Assembly: GCA_025345505.1 (NCBI GenBank)
Contig: JANVCC010000048.1
Span: 1,968,037-2,032,036 of the forward strand
From: Todiramphus chloris collaris
Taxonomy: Eukaryota; Chordata; Aves; Coraciiformes; Alcedinidae
Length of the DNA stretch: 64,000 nucleotides
Direction of reading: 5' to 3'
Below are positions 36,482 to 47,900 of the stretch, piece by piece. The notes beneath the pieces were generated by a model. The model saw nothing but the letters and a program-made list of their open reading frames with translations. It did no database searches and had not been told where the DNA came from. The first letter of the stretch is position 1; every line of letters starts with the position of its first letter. The position numbers and the translations under genes are program-made.

Positions 36482-39269
36482 GGCAGTCTCTGGGTTATAA
36501 AGTATTGGTTGTAGGAAGTCTTAGCCTTTGCATGCTACTCTTCTTTGTTGTTTTTTCCACATGAATAATTTTTCTGAATAGAGAATTTATTAGACTTTAA
36601 ACAATCTACATGGAGGGAAAAGCTTGGGTGCTGTAAAGCTTAGGCTGCAGGAGCAAAAATCATAAGGCTGATTTAGATGCCAGGCAATTATTATACATTG
36701 TGTGCAGGGATGTCAAGATCTTCCACAGGGGTTCATGGCTGCTAACACAGTGAGCCAGCCTGCTTGAAGTCCTGGAGAAAAAATATATTTCAGACAACAC
36801 TTTCTGCTTGGACCTAGTGCTTATCTGATAGTTGCAGCTGGCTGGCTGTAAGACACCAGGATTCAGTGCGATGGCAGGGCTTAGATAGCATTTCTCTTAA
36901 TATTCCACTGGCAGGAGTGTTGCCTAAGTTGCAAAAGTGGCAAGAATATTAGCCCCAAAAATGCAATTCCCCCACCTGAGTCCCTAAATCAAGGGATTAT
37001 GTGAACGTGCACCATCCCTTTTGAGGGGCTGGGTCATCATGCAGCCTGGAACGCAAAAGTTAGGGACTCAGGAGATCAGGCAGAAGAGAGTCTGACTTGA
37101 CCCTGTCAGCTGATGTCCTCAGCTCGCCAGGAAGCTCACACTCTCTGGTTGGGCACCCCTGTTTTTCCTCAGCACCACAAACATTGACACCTAGAGATTT
37201 CTTACACTTCCATGTACAGAATTCTTGGTTTTCCCCTAGAGGGCACTTGAGGATATATCTGATCTCTAGTCTATGTAATGACTGCAGCTCATGTAGACCT
37301 TTCCAAATGGCTTCAAAGTTGCTGTCTCAGAGAATGATGAGAGCAGAGCTATAGCAGCAGTAGGTAACTGTGTGTGGGTTGTTAAAAATGATCCAGGAAG
37401 AAATACAGCTAATAGGAAGTTAGGCTATTCTAAACCAAGATTTATCAGTAGTTGACCCACTAGTGTAAAGAACAGGTCCCAGCAGGGCTGTCCACAGCTG
37501 AGGTCAATCCTAGACACCTACATGTGGTCTGGGAGATCTCCTGATCTTCCAGGTATTAACCCTACAGAGATGCTTAACCTACCTCATCCAGAGGACAGTA
37601 AGATTCCTTGTACCTTTTACAAGACATAGATAATAAGATTCTGAAGTTAGACAGATAAAAAGCAAATTTGGAGGAAAATAATTAAAAACAGGAAGCAGAA
37701 CAGCAGGGAACCAGAAGCATCATGATTGTAAATATGTGCAGATGTGGCCAGGGAGACAGCGCTTCAGAGGGAGAGAAAGAGATCACAGTCATTTGGTAAA
37801 ACTGCAGAACAGAGCATATAGGACCTGATAGATTAAATGAAATAATAGAGGCCCTGTTTTGCTCATCTGCAGGAAGCTGAAAAGTTCTGACAAGAGAGAG
37901 GGAAAAAAAAAAAAAGAAAAAAGAAAAAAGACTAGAAATAACATTTTCCCTTTCTTCTCAATTTGTCATCTAATTGGCATAATTTACATGGGAATGTTAT
38001 CCAGGTTTTATATGCAAAATGATGGTAGAAGTTATGTCATTTTACCAGGATGTACAACACATATCCATTGAGGACTACACAGCACTTAATATAAATGGGA
38101 ATTGGAGACAGTACCAAAGACACTGCAGCCCATTTCCTCAACCTAGAAAAAAATTATACTAAATCACAACTGATTTACGTCAGCTGAAGAGTCAGCCCTT
38201 TGGAAGGGAAGAGAATAACAGGGTAATTAATGGCCCCATCTGTGTGTTCTGTGTGTTAATTGATGATACCTTTCACCTCACAAGAAATTTTCATTTTGGG
38301 TGTTCTCACACTAGCACTCTTTAATTAATTAGAGGATGGAGAGATGGAATCTTCTGGCTTGTTGTCATCTAAATTTATTCCGAAAGTTGTTTGGTTTGGG
38401 TTTATTTCTGAGCCCTCCTCCCCCACCCACCACCTTGCAGAATGTGTTTCTAAGACTGCTGGAACTTCAGCTGGAGTTTGTGATGCTCTGACCAATACAG
38501 AATGATTCTAATACATCTCAGAAAACAAACTTGTCAAAAATGCAAGGTCATATGTGTTAGTGATTCAAGAGGCTTAAGCCTTTTTGGATGCTAAATAATT
38601 ACCTACCTTGGAAGAATTTGGGAATTGTTGGAAGTTGTTACTTGATTGAATAATTGACTATTAGCATTTAATTTGAATGTAGTCACACTGGAAGCAATCA
38701 AATACACTCCAGGTAGGGGGGTGAAAGGGAGGCAGGAAAAGAAGAATAAGAAAATAACCCAAAACACCACAAACTGTTCAGTCTTAATACTCCACACAAG
38801 ACTAATGCCTATGGGAGCTAAAAATAGTCCATGGTCATATTATTAAGAATCATCAAGTGTTGGCACTGAGGAGTGTACTTAACCTTGCATTTGGCAACTT
38901 CAGCTTGTCATTTCTTGACTTTGGAGTATCTTACTTTTACATATGCATAGAACTGACGTGAAAGCAGGAGGTTAAAAATAATACCATCTCGTGCCTGTTC
39001 TGCTCAATAAAAGAAATGAAAAACAATACAATGCAATTATGTCTTTCCCCTGCGTGCCTGGCTTTTGAGAGGCAGCGTGTGATGTAACGTACCCATGGAA
39101 AATCTCAGCCCTTGAGGATCTTGCCTTAGGTGGTCAGCAGGGCTAGTGAGGACTGGTAAACAAAGATCTTCCACTCCCTGCTTTATAACTTCACAATACC
39201 TAAGCTTATAGGCACTTGTGTGTTCAAAACATTGTAAAGTTTTTCTAGGTAATGGAAATGTTTAGCCTC

Positions 39270-39375
39270 TATGTACCACTGGGGAAATGATGATGAAGAA
39301 GAGGTGACTGGCTCAGGTAACTGAGTAAGACAGTAGTACATGCAGAAATGGCAAGAAAAACCCTAGTGTAGCCCT
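39270..39375 (+). mobile_element. Possible MIR-type SINE relic
   Basis: The order CCACTGGGGAAATGATGATG, AAGAGGTGACTGGCTCAGGT, AACTGAGTAAGACAGTAGTA, then TGCAGAAATGGCAAGAAAAA and CCCTAGTG follows the MIR pattern of a 'ggggaaactgagg' core, 'aagtgacttgcccaaggt', 'cacacagcaagt', 'ggcagagctgggattagaaccc'. Individual blocks are weak; their order and spacing make the case. Confidence 0.4.
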
Positions 39376-39591
39376 CTATTTGCATAGCCATATTTGCTTA
39401 TCTAAATTTTCGCATACACATTTAAATAAAAAGGATATAACTTCTTTCCAGTGTGAATTGTGTTCTTTTCCGCAACTTTGTTTAAATAAAATGGTAGAGT
39501 CCTTTGTAACCTGAGAAATATCTAAAATGACTGGTTGGGGTCACTCTGATATAAAAAAGTATCTGATACTGGGTTGGTCTCTCTTTGCATC

Positions 39592-39610
39592 TATATATAT
39601 ATATATATAT
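39592..39610. repeat. (TA)n microsatellite
   Basis: About nine or ten TA units. A second TA-rich run of about 14 bp lies near 39743-39756. Confidence 0.85.
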
Positions 39611-41747
39611 GAGTATCTGTCATGCCAAGGTGTTTTTTTGGCCTTTTCGTATTAAAAACTTTTTGAAACATTGTTTGAAACAATGTGGTTTATGACATGC
39701 ATAACATGTGACAGTATTTTAGCTTAACATTAATAAGACAATTTTATATATATATGTAACAATTCATATTTTACCATTACCATTCAAAGCCTTGGACCTC
39801 AATGTGATTGTTCCTTTCCTCATTATGGCTCCCTCCCTTCAGAAAAGAACCCTTAAAAGCATCTTCTAACAAGGTGGAACAAGGAGCTTGTAAAAGAAAT
39901 GAAGACAAAGGGCATTCAGAATAAAGCTCTATTATATGGAGATGGTGCACTGTTCTTGATGAAAGGCCTTGAAGAATCCATGACTCTATCAAAGATGGAG
40001 AAACAATGCAGTTGTATTTTATGATAACACAGTAACCAAGCATAATCAAAAGTGTTTCCTTTTTCTTTTTTTTTTGTTAGCTGTCTTAGATGAGAAATGG
40101 GAATGTCAGCTAAAAAATAAATGAAGTAATGAAAACAAAATGATAGTTAATTCAATAATTTAAAATTAATGTGATACCATAATAAAAATATAGAAACACC
40201 TGAAGGAATAGTTTGAACTTTTATGAAGGAATAAACTGGGTCTGACAAGTCAACTATATTGAATATTTTTTTGTCCAGGATGATATGAATTCATTGCAAT
40301 GTGTGAATAAGAATTAAATACAACGATAAATTGAAACCAACACCTCAGTGGCCAACACTGAGTTTATTTAAGGATTAGAACACTAGGTATTGTCCACAGG
40401 AGCAAGAAGCACATCAACTGGAGGAGAATTTTAGAGTTAATTCACGTACAGAAATATTATAGGCTGTTCAAAAAAGTGAAATAAAGAATGACATATTAAG
40501 AAACAGAAAAGAGGTGAAAGTACCCTTCTGTGTTGCAAACAGCAGTTTTGTGCCGAGATCAGTTAGACCGAGTTTGCAGTTCTATTGTATTTTCTAATCT
40601 ATTATTTATTTGGGATTCATTTTACAGTGTTCAGTTCTTCCACCCCCTGGGCTTCCCCCATCTAAATTAGATCTGTGTGACATGTCATCTGTTTAAAGCC
40701 TCTACTGGAACATGGAAATAACGTGTGGGGCTTTTTTTTTTTCCCATGACAGAAATTAAAATAATTCCCATTTAAGGAAAGTGAAATTAATGTCCCTTCC
40801 AGGCCTCTTCATAACAATGTAAGAAAACAGACCTGTTCAGATCTTGGAGTTGAATTTGTATTTGAGAACCATACAAGAAGTGGACTTGAATTCACTGTTC
40901 AGGCTTCCTCAGCCTTGACTGGTTCAGATATGACTGTTACTCACAGCTCTGTCAAATTTAAGGCCGGGAGACAGCTGAAATAACTTCTTCATCCAGCTTC
41001 CTGACTGGCACGCTAACTGGAACGTCACCCAAGCAGTTCATTGCTGAGCAAGGTTTTTGTAGAGCATAAAAGTAAGATGAAGACCAATCTTGTTTGCTCT
41101 GACACACCCTTCCAGAGATCCGAAGTATGCACTTGCTACAGTTTTACTTACAGCTTAAAAATACTTAACGAATGTTCTCATAGAGCCCATCTTGACATTT
41201 TGCATAGTATGAGGAAAGACACACCCAGGACCGTCCTATGGCAAACATTAAAGAAGGAGGAACCGGAAAAAAGCCAAAAGTAAATTCCTAATATCTCTAC
41301 ACAAAGTTATTCTTCCTTACAGATTACAGTCCTGGTAGGGGTGATGTTCCCTCTCCACAAAGTTACCACCGCCATTTGAATAGCTTCTGTGGCTTTTTCA
41401 GTAATTTGGAAAGTGGGAAACAACTGCAGCTATTGAGAGCAAGCTAATGAGAATACTAATGAGCATATTACTGAATTTTCTAAAGCTGCACCTAGGACTT
41501 CATTTTACGAGGCCAGGACAGTTACGGAAGAGGATCCGTGTTGACATTCCGAAGCAGTTTCCTTTGACTGAGTTGAATGCTTGACACAGGTACTGACATT
41601 TTAGGAAGACCAGGTTGAACAGTCCTTCAAGACTTACTACTTAGAGTTCCCCAAGCATGCTCTTTCTTGCTCCCTGTCACCCTCCCATTTGTTCTTTCCC
41701 TCTCAGCAGGACAGGGGATACCATGTAGTTGACTGAAAATAAGAAGA

Positions 41748-41914
41748 CCCAGAGATGTTGTGGAGTCTCCTGCTCTGGAGACTTTCCAGCCCCCCCTGGC
41801 TCTGTTCCTGTGTGGGCTGCCCTGGGTGACCCTGCTCTGGCAGGGGGGTTGGACTCGGTGATCTCCAGAGGTCCCTTCTAACCCCTAATGTTCTCTGATT
41901 CAATGATTCCTTGA
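41748..41914 (+). mobile_element. Short CR1 LINE copy, plus strand
   Basis: About 165 bp of CR1 3' end: GTGGAGTCTCCTGCTCTGGA, CCCCCCTGGCTCTGTTCCTG, CCTGGGTGACCCTGCTCTGG and GGGGTTGGACTCGGTGATCT, then a tail ending GATTCAATGATTCC. It is nearly identical to 55551-55706, differing mainly in the last 40 bp, so both belong to one relatively young subfamily. Only the extreme C-terminus of ORF2 and the short 3' UTR remain. Confidence 0.95.
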
Positions 41915-42022
41915 TATATCATATCTGTTATATCTATCACATACATATCTATCATATGTATTGTATGCATGAAACATATCATATATATGACATATATAAT
42001 CTATATTATATCACATATATGT
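41911..42022. repeat. AT-rich imperfect TATATC/CATATA repeat
   Basis: About 110 bp made of ATATC, CATATA and ATCTAT words that begin right at the 3' end of the CR1 copy. Units are degenerate and of mixed length. The position suggests that the simple repeat grew from the CR1 tail or from its target site. Confidence 0.8.
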
Positions 42023-42240
42023 CTCTGACTTGCAAAAATTAACACAGGCCACTGTCAACAACAGAAATGAGATAATTCCCCAGAAAAAAAACCACATTAA
42101 TTTAGCAAAGATTAAATATTATTATTTATATGACATGTATGAATAAGGAGTGAAACATATTCCCATGTGATCTCTGGCAATACTTTGTTAATTATTGCCA
42201 CACATGCGCACACAGATGTTTTACCAAGCTGGTGTTCTTT

Positions 42241-42668
42241 CACAGAATCCTTGCATCACAGAATTGTCATGGTTGGAAAAGACCTCTAACATCATTGCGT
42301 CCAACCATCTGCAAAAAAAAACCAAAACACCCTAAAATGAAATGAAACAAAACAAACAAAAACACACACAAAAAAAACCCCACCTCACCATCCCACTAGA
42401 TCATGGCCTGAAGTGCCTCATCTACACACTTTTTGAACCTCTCCAGGGATGGTGATTCCCCTACCTCCCTGGGCATCCTGTTCCAGCACCTGGCTGCTCT
42501 TTCAGTAAAGAAATTCTTCCTAATATCCAGTCTCAACCTCCCCTGGGGCAACTTCCGCCCATTTCCTCTAGTTCTGTCTTTATTTACCTGGGTGAAGGGA
42601 CCAATACCCACCTCACTACAACCTCTCTTCAGGGAGCTGTAGAGAGCAATAACATCTCTTCCTTTCCC
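42241..42668 (-). mobile_element. CR1 LINE, 5'-truncated, minus strand, with A/C-rich expansion
   Basis: The plus strand opens CACAGAATCCTTGCATCACA, then CATGGTTGGAAAAGACCTCT and GCGTCCAACCATC, the reverse of a CR1 3' end. The minus strand encodes DRTRGNGRKLPQGRLRLDIR, KNFFTERAARCWNRMPREVG and ESPSLERFKKCVDEALQAMI, the ORF2 C-terminus (42396-42611). Between the tail and the coding part, 42312-42382, is an A/C-rich block much longer and simpler than expected for this part of the element, so a simple repeat has expanded inside the 3' UTR. The copy shares its lineage with the copy at 34790-35415. Confidence 0.93.
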
Positions 42669-44292
42669 CCTAATAATTTTTCACCTTTTTCTACGCCATT
42701 TGGGTACTTGAAAACAGGGAATTGTTGCCCATGGCATATCCCTGGGGAGGTGTTTCTGTTTTCCAGTTATTCTGGTTACTGGTTTTAACCAATATTATTT
42801 GCTATTTTGAAGAGAAATCCCATACATTTGAGCAAGATGTGCATTGCTATGTCAGGAAAATGACCATAATGGTAACGGTCCCTGCCTCAGCCTGCATTTT
42901 TCCTGCACCATATGTGTGTGCCATGGACTCCTGCTACTGATCCTCACCTACGTAGGGGCCAGTCACGTCACCATCTAAGGGACAAGGCAGCTGCTGGATC
43001 TGCCTGAGTGGTTCCCCAGATCAGGGTTTGTCCGCTCTGGAGTGAGGATGTGAGATGGTCGATACCATTTGCCAACTCAGGGCTTCCAAAAGCAGCAATA
43101 CTTCTGCTCCCTTCCTCCTCTGCCCTTCTTCTTCCAGCTTTCTTTCCAATTCTGTACCAGCCCTGGAGGTTCTCTGATCCCCTGCCAAGATATTTCAGCT
43201 CACTAGCCCTGTGTACAACTATCTTCATTTTTTCCAGCTCCAGCTGTCTGTCAGTGCAGTGGTGGGAACCCATTCCCCACGGGGTCAGACGGACACCAGT
43301 GCAAAGCTGGGAGAGAACCTGCAGCAGAGAGCAGGGTCAATGGGTGACCCGAGAGAGAGGCAGCAGCGTTGTCCCCCCTTCAGCAGCAGTGAGCTGCTGT
43401 GCTGGTCATCCCATCCATCTGGCCTAGATATGTGCACCACACACCACTTCGTGGGATCTGCATTTCATTCAGGATGTCCAAATCTTACATAAAAATTCAA
43501 ATGGGGTTGCTCTTTGGACTTAAACATAAGGATGGAAAACTGTGTCCCCTTAGTGGCAGTGGCAGAGACCTCCTTTCTATTTTACAATACTTCTCCTATA
43601 CTAAGAAGAAAATCTGGGTGCCTTCCAGAAGAACAATAAGCAATGGAACTAATGTTTGTCATGTTCTCATCCTCTCCACAGGGAGAAATCTGTGTGCAAG
43701 GGAATGGTCTGTCTGAACTTTTAAAAACCGTTTATACATCAACTTATAGCCAAGCACATAAACATGTATTTATTTTTCTTTTAAGGGAGGCAAGATCAAA
43801 AAGAAGCCTGGGATAATTGCAGTGCAAGGTGGTGAAGCTGACAATGATCTCACATGTGCCTCTGAAAGTTCTTCTACAGTTTTGGGATAGATCTTCTGCA
43901 GCATCCTTCACAGAAGCAGCGGGAAAGAACACGTGTGCTGCAGTAAAAATCACTCATTTGGAAGTCAGCAGAAAGCTCAGCCTGCATATACTGCATGTCT
44001 GCTGTGCCAGCTGCAATTGCTTCACTTCTTTAAATTGTTCTCTTACTGAGAAGTTGACTTTTACAAGCACAGGCCTTCCATGCTATTATTAGGACTACCA
44101 CACAACCCACAAAATACAGGACTTCCCATATTCCAGTTGGAAAACCCACGTCTCTTACTGAAATTATTTAGGATATCACTCCACTCATATTTCTGGCAGA
44201 TCCAAGCAGTGACATGCAGGGGCAATCCAGGTCACAGTGCCGTGGAGCTGACTGTGGGCAGGAGAGCTTGGTCTCCTCCCCAGCAGGATGGT
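42669..44292. other. Non-coding DNA with a GC-rich patch
   Basis: From about 42960 to 43440 the base composition is noticeably richer in G and C than its surroundings, with CAGCAGCAG words and open frames of 101 to 139 codons on both strands. None has a recognisable domain and the opposing frames overlap fully (43008-43427 + against 42968-43273 -). It could be an old unrecognised repeat or an isolated GC-rich patch. Confidence 0.45.
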
Positions 44293-44960
44293 TGTGGTGG
44301 TTTGACTTTGGCTGGACGCCAGGTGCCCACCAAGCTGCTCTATCACTCCCCCAACTTCCTCCTCTCAGCTGGACCAGGAGGAAGAAAATAAGATGAAACT
44401 CATGGGTCAAGACAAAGACAGTTCAATGAAAAGCAAACAAAGGCTGCATGCAGAAGCAAAAGAAAACAAAGATTTATTCTCTACTGCCCATCAGCAGGTG
44501 GTGCCTGGCCCCTTTTTTGGGAAGCAGGGCTCCAGAACACATGGTTGCTCTGGAGGACAAGCTGATACCCCCATCCCCCACTCCACCCTCCTCCTTCTCC
44601 TAGCTTTTATAGTTGATCTGATGCCATATGGTATGGTATATCCCTTCAGCCAGTTTGGGTCAGCAGTTACCTTCAAAGTAACGAATATCCCACCACACAG
44701 ACAGGACCTGTCACTCCCAACAGAGTCATTTGCTGACAGAGCCATTCTTGGTGCATTCTGGTACCTGGAAGAGTCTGCGAATCCTTGCTTTGCTTTTTTT
44801 TGGGTGCATCTGTCCACTCAGTACTGTGCTGAGACCGGTACCATAGCTGAAGGTGTCGCATGGGTGAACAGTGCTGGAAACCTTTGCAGACTCATCTATT
44901 GTGGTCCATTGATGGTGGGAGCTCATGAAAACCTTGCCTGCTCAGTTGTGCCCAAGAACA
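44293..44960 (-). mobile_element. Solo LTR of an avian ERVL-like element, minus strand
   Basis: Read on the minus strand it begins TGTTCTTGGG and ends CCACCACA, about 668 bp with TG...CA ends. The plus strand at the left edge reads TGTGGTGGTTTGACTTTGGC, TGGACGCCAGGTGCCCACC, a familiar end of bird ERVL-type LTRs. Inside are GCCATATGGTATGGTATATC and CAGTTTGGGTCAGCAG, shared with the other LTR family, and a minus-strand TATA box (CTATAAAAGCTA, 44601-44612). The 5' edge is placed by resemblance to a GGCAAGGTTTT block near 44930. No internal retroviral genes adjoin it and I see no clear target duplication (flanks ATGGT and CGTGG). It is a different subfamily from the LTR at 35917. Confidence 0.75.
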
Positions 44961-47900
44961 CGTGGCCACTTTTTAATAAGGTTGTAATGTGTCCATACCT
45001 GAGAAATAGTTGAAGATCGTTACTATATTGCAGCAATAAATAGCTAAAAAAATAGTATCCTTTTAACAAAATAGAAAGCCACCTTTGGCCAAAGGCCAAA
45101 CACGGAAAATTTCACGCCAAAGGGAAAATGATCTGGAGAGTTATTACACAGCATGGCAAGCTCTTGTGATTCTTTATTGTAGATTGTCCAATATTAATGT
45201 TTTTCCTTAAATTCTGATGTTGCTAAGTGAAAAAATTTGTTCTCTTTTTTAATAGAGGTTTGAAATTCCTTGGATAAAAATAAAACATTAAAGTAGAGTA
45301 GATAAAGCCCAAAGGTTATTACTAAATGAGTAACTCATACTTTTTCAGTTGCATTTTGATCCTTTGCTTTGAGCTGGCATTAAAATATTTTTACTGGAAT
45401 GGAATGAAAAAATAAGGACTATAAACTGAAGTCTCACAAGTCAGAGAAGTGCAAGTTACTTGTCATTCCTTTCTTCTAGACTTGTTTTACTTTGAAAGTC
45501 AAAACATGAGGACCATGCAACTGCTGTTCCTGTACCCTAAATGCAGTGCTCAAAAGCTGTGGAGGAGACAAAACAAGTCTTTTCCTCTTTATAACCCAGC
45601 CCAGCTAAGCCATAACAGGAAAAAAAATAACACCTTACCTGCTGGATGCCTTACATCTTCCTACTGGAGGTATTACAAAATAAGTTCTATCTGGAATCCA
45701 CTCTACATTGGTATGTTCATGCTTTGAACGTTTCATTCTTGAACGTGAAAAATAGTCCACTTTAAATGAAATTGTTTTCAGGTCATTATTTCTTGTTCCT
45801 TATTCACACAGGTATTTAACTTTTAAAAGGGAAGTAAAACCCTTTTCTCCCACAAATGTAATTGAAGCACATCAATAAACACCTTGTGTTTGGCCTTTTT
45901 TGTAGAGCTACTGAGTGTTCAATAAACTGAACAGTGAATGCTATTAGTATTAAGTGGCTAATAAAGTCTGATTTATACAGTCATGTTAATAATAATCTGC
46001 TTGTGCAGTATGTATACTGCCCTGGTAGCAACTTAGAACATGATTTCCAAGAAAATTGCATTGCTTTAAAGAAATAATAGCCTGACTGTGGTCTAGGCTT
46101 TACTGGTAAGTGGATAGAGTGATCAGTGGCTTAATTAGCACAAACATCATCTGTTTCTCTGCTTAAAAGCTGAAGAGGAAGCTCCAGAGATTTTTCCACT
46201 TTGAAATAAATCAAAACCAAACATGAAGGGTTTTTTATAAATATGCTTTACCTGTATTTCTTTCTCTTTAAAGAAGTGCTCGACAAGAAGATCCTACTCC
46301 GAAACTGCTCCGAGAAATGTATTTGTAAGTTAAAAGTCACTATAAATATATTTGAATACACCGTCAGAAGGGATAAATAAGCTCTTAAAAGCCCTATGTA
46401 TGGAGAAGACAGGCTGATCTTCATGATGAGTTCTTAGGTTAGACAGCTCACTGAAAACTTTAGAGGAATCCTAGCATAATATCCTACCACAAGCCTAGGC
46501 TAGAGAAGGTACATGGCCATTTTGAGAAATAAAAAAGCAGGTATTTGTAAGGACGATGAATGGCTCTTGTAGCAAGTGATAAAAATTGTGCAGTTCCACA
46601 GCCAGCAAACATCCGTGCCAGCTCCCACTGTGCAAGATGCAACTGGGCTACCCCCATGGGCCAACAGAGGACAAATGGTGTTTCAAAGTGAGCCCACACC
46701 AGAGCTGGGGCTTCGCTAGCAAGAAATGGTACAACTCTTCTCAGTACCGTGTAAACTTGTGTCATCTGACATCACCTCAGCCACGTAGTTGTTCTGGCCT
46801 TTGACTGGTGTTATTATTTATAGTTGTTTGTCATGCAGGCGATGTCATATTCTATTTACTCACATCCATCTTTTGTCTTTTTCCACACAATTACACTTGC
46901 CTATACTTGCAAATCAGACTGGAAGAAGGTATGCTCATTTAGACAAGGCTTTCCTCAGTTAAACTCCCTGAGGTAGGTAATACTCTGACAAGTTCCTGTG
47001 TGTATGCCTTATGAAAGTACGACTTAGTTAAATGCAACTTTAGCAATAATTTGGACCTTCTTCCCATAACAAAGAAAATTTTTAGTCTAAGAGCATTGGA
47101 GTGAATGAAACCTGGATTCCTGAACTTCCTAGATACAGGGATTGCCGTGTTTTATTCTGTTGTCATTGATCAAAAACTCTGGTTGCAACTTTTTTCCCAG
47201 GTAGAGGCCAATTTCTTTGTTGCCTGAGCACTGTTCTAATAGAACAAGAATTCATGCTCCAGTATAAAACTCAGTAATGAAGTCCCATTGCTCTTCTTGG
47301 TTATCATATGCTGCCATATTAATTGACATTGGCCACCCTATTAAGAAATTAAGGACAATAAACTGACAGGCAGCACACTCTTAAGCTGTTTTCCTTAAGA
47401 AATCAAGAAAAAAAATTATAGAATTTCGATCCTGTAAGATATTCTAATATTTTGATACACCTTCAAATGAAAAAAAAATTGGAGCCCCAAACTTCCCAGG
47501 GAAATTAAAATCTTGCAATCTTTTGATTAAAAAGATTCTGTTCCATTTCTAGTCAAGATTAGCTTTAAAACAGAGAGAAATCCCATGGTGATACCCTGAA
47601 TTGACCAGACATTTGAGGCAGACCTGTATCATTCTATTTTCCATATCCTGAGTTGCTCAAAGAAAACAAAGTTGTTTTAATGCCAAAAAACCAAACTAAA
47701 AAAACCCAAAAAACAAAAAACCAGCAGAAGAATAAAACACATACAAGCCCCTAAAATCAAACAAAAAGCCCAACAAATTTGTCTTGCACTAGAATATAAA
47801 CGAGAATACCGATTTTTCAGAGAAAGCTCAAAGTCACTGTAGCAGAAGGAAGGACTTCAAATCTCCCTTGCACTCTGCATCTTCACCTGCAGTTTGGGTT

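Larger units (their letters stand above)
36482..41747. other. Non-coding DNA with scattered simple repeats
   Basis: No gene is recognised. Contains an A-rich run at about 37896-37930, a (TA)n run at about 39592-39610, TTAATTAATTAGAG near 38321 and a MIR-like relic at 39270-39375. The segment 39890-40020 carries a short frame with a faint reverse-transcriptase look, discussed as a finding. Frames of 80-90 codons at 37097, 39777 and 41041 have no recognisable product. Confidence 0.5.

Noticed and set aside
35917-44960. The two LTRs as the ends of one provirus
   Set aside because: They lie in opposite orientation, belong to different subfamilies, and the DNA between them contains CR1 copies and no retroviral genes.
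44393-45013. The longest open frame, 206 codons on the plus strand
   Set aside because: It runs antisense through the minus-strand solo LTR and slightly past its end, has no recognisable domain and is overlapped by several other frames.
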